In this document: positions 34,552 through 35,394 of the stretch, piece after piece
How the letters are laid out: each line of letters begins with the position of its first letter
How positions within the stretch are numbered: position 1 is the first letter of the stretch
Source of the DNA: Pelagibacteraceae bacterium
GTDB taxonomy: Bacteria; Pseudomonadota; Alphaproteobacteria; Pelagibacterales; Pelagibacteraceae
Assembly (NCBI GenBank): GCA_008638165.1
Contig: VTPL01000004.1
Coordinates: 1-35,394, forward strand
Length of the DNA: 35,394 nucleotides
Reading direction: 5' to 3'
Program-made: the position numbers and the translations under genes
The notes under the pieces: model-generated
Seen by the model: only the letters and a program-made list of their open reading frames with translations
Database searches by the model: none
What the model was told of the DNA's origin: nothing

Positions 34552-35394
34552 ATGACTATTAAAGTTGGTATTAATGGGATGGGTAGAATTGGAAGAATGG
34601 TTTTACGATCAATAATTGAAAGCAATAATAAAAATATTGAGATTAAACATATAAATAATCGAACTGGTCCTGAAGCTTGCTCAACATTAATAAAATATGA
34701 TTCTATTCACGGTAAATTCAATGCTGAAATTCAATATGATGAAAATCATTTAATAGTAAATAAGTCTAAAATATTATTTACAAAAGAAACCAATTTAGAA
34801 AATATTAATTGGAAAAAATCAGAAGTTGATTATGTTTTTGAGTGTACTGGTAAGTTTAATTCCAAGGATAAACTTCTACCGCACTTAAATAATGGGGCAA
34901 AAAAAGTTATCGTTTCTGCACCATGTAAAAATGCAGATAAAACTGTTGTATTTGGTGTAAATGAGAGTGAGATAAGTAATGAGGATAAAATTATCTCTGC
35001 TGCATCTTGTACAACCAATTGTCTGGCCCCAGCAGCTTATGTTTTGAACAATAAATTTGAAATTGAAAAAGGTTTCATGACAACAATTCATGCATTTACT
35101 AGTGATCAAAGAATATTGGACAATTCTCATAAAGATCCAAGAAGAGCAAGATCTGCAAGTCAGTCTATAGTTCCAACTTCTACTGGTGCCTCAAAAGCTA
35201 TTGGGGAGATTATTCCTTCACTTAAGGGTAAGTTAGAGGGCGTTGCAATGAGAGTACCTACACCTAACGTTTCTTTAGTAGAGCTAGTTTTTTGTACCAA
35301 AAAAAACTTAACTATAGAGTCAATTAATAATGCTTTTCAAGAATATATAGATAAACAAGAAAAATCTGTTTTAAATTTAACTTTTGAAAAATTA
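34552..35394 (+). CDS. gap: Glyceraldehyde-3-phosphate dehydrogenase (3' end beyond window)
   Basis: Reversible oxidation of glyceraldehyde 3-phosphate to 1,3-bisphosphoglycerate. The first 281 codons are present (of about 335); the frame is open to the window edge, so the ORF track missed it. The N-terminal Rossmann motif is VGINGMGRIGR, the catalytic Cys153 lies in SCTTNC, the activating His180 in TIHAFTSDQ, and the phosphate-binding segments are RRARSASQ and STGASKAIG. At the end of strand 2 the usual I-N-D that holds the NAD ribose reads INN (Asn36), which may loosen NAD specificity. A clear Shine-Dalgarno AAGGAG (34539-34544) precedes the ATG by 7 bases. It is cotranscribed with tkt (3-base gap). 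Confidence 0.96.
   Translation, partial: MTIKVGINGMGRIGRMVLRSIIESNNKNIEIKHINNRTGPEACSTLIKYDSIHGKFNAEIQYDENHLIVNKSKILFTKETNLENINWKKSEVDYVFECTGKFNSKDKLLPHLNNGAKKVIVSAPCKNADKTVVFGVNESEISNEDKIISAASCTTNCLAPAAYVLNNKFEIEKGFMTTIHAFTSDQRILDNSHKDPRRARSASQSIVPTSTGASKAIGEIIPSLKGKLEGVAMRVPTPNVSLVELVFCTKKNLTIESINNAFQEYIDKQEKSVLNLTFEKL

Noticed and set aside
34830-35130. Minus-strand ORFs of 62 and 81 codons at the right end
   Set aside because: They lie opposite the intact gap reading frame, which has all GAPDH motifs but is missing from the track because it runs off the window.
1-35394. CRISPR arrays, insertion sequences, prophage, toxin-antitoxin or defence genes
   Set aside because: No regularly spaced repeats, transposase, integrase, restriction or Cas motifs were seen; all ORFs of substance are core genes. 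The RuvC-like gene is phage-type but sits alone in an ancestral gene order.

Overview
The window is AT-rich (roughly 30% G+C by eye) and very compact core chromosome from a streamlined marine alphaproteobacterium. It is almost certainly of the SAR11/Pelagibacterales type. The grounds are short Lys/Asn/Ile-rich versions of alphaproteobacterial proteins, the alphaproteobacterial gene order tolQ-tolR-tolA-tolB-pal-cpoB-tilS-ftsH-folP-glmM, and gene spacing that is mostly -14 to +10 bases. No intergenic stretch exceeds about 110 bases. I see no insertion sequence, prophage, CRISPR array, toxin-antitoxin pair or other accessory island, and I do not find a clear new multi-gene system.

Layout. Bases 1-60 hold the 3' end of a structured RNA on the + strand, possibly the alphaproteobacterial tmRNA coding piece. 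Next is a minus-strand operon sppA-like > glyQ > glyS > ppdK (61-6469), driven by a promoter back to back with that of ispB (+). A patchwork of short units follows: pdxH (-), aroC (+), xseB-ispA-dxs (-), and tsaC with an ABC-2 ATPase/permease pair (+). A tRNA-Arg(TCG) gene (-) is wedged between the permease and rluD (+), and rpoH (+) follows. From 16831 to 32536, eighteen genes run leftward without interruption: zauP-like, zapA, fau, ymdB-like, yebC, a RuvC-like nuclease, tolQRAB, pal, cpoB, tilS, ftsH, folP, glmM, thiD and purA. The window ends with tkt and the first 281 codons of gap on the + strand.

Functional themes. Cell-envelope and division functions cluster: Tol-Pal, CpoB, ZapA/ZauP, GlmM for UDP-GlcNAc, FtsH, and the undecaprenyl/quinone side-chain precursors made by Dxs, IspA and IspB. 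Translation is served by GlyQS, TilS, TsaC, tRNA-Arg, RluD and YebC. Vitamin and C1 metabolism is served by PdxH, ThiD, FolP and 5-formyl-THF cyclo-ligase. Central carbon is served by PPDK, transketolase and GAPDH. RpoH and the stress protease FtsH, which controls sigma-32 in other proteobacteria, are both present.

Most worth a second look: the divergent, phage-type RuvC-like protein occupying the ruvC position without ruvAB; the zauP-like/zapA pair; the Asn in place of the NAD-specifying Asp in GAPDH; the structured RNA at the left edge; the single strong terminator that splits pal from cpoB; and several extreme compaction features (shared TTAA stop codons, repeated 11-nt overlaps, near-leaderless promoters).
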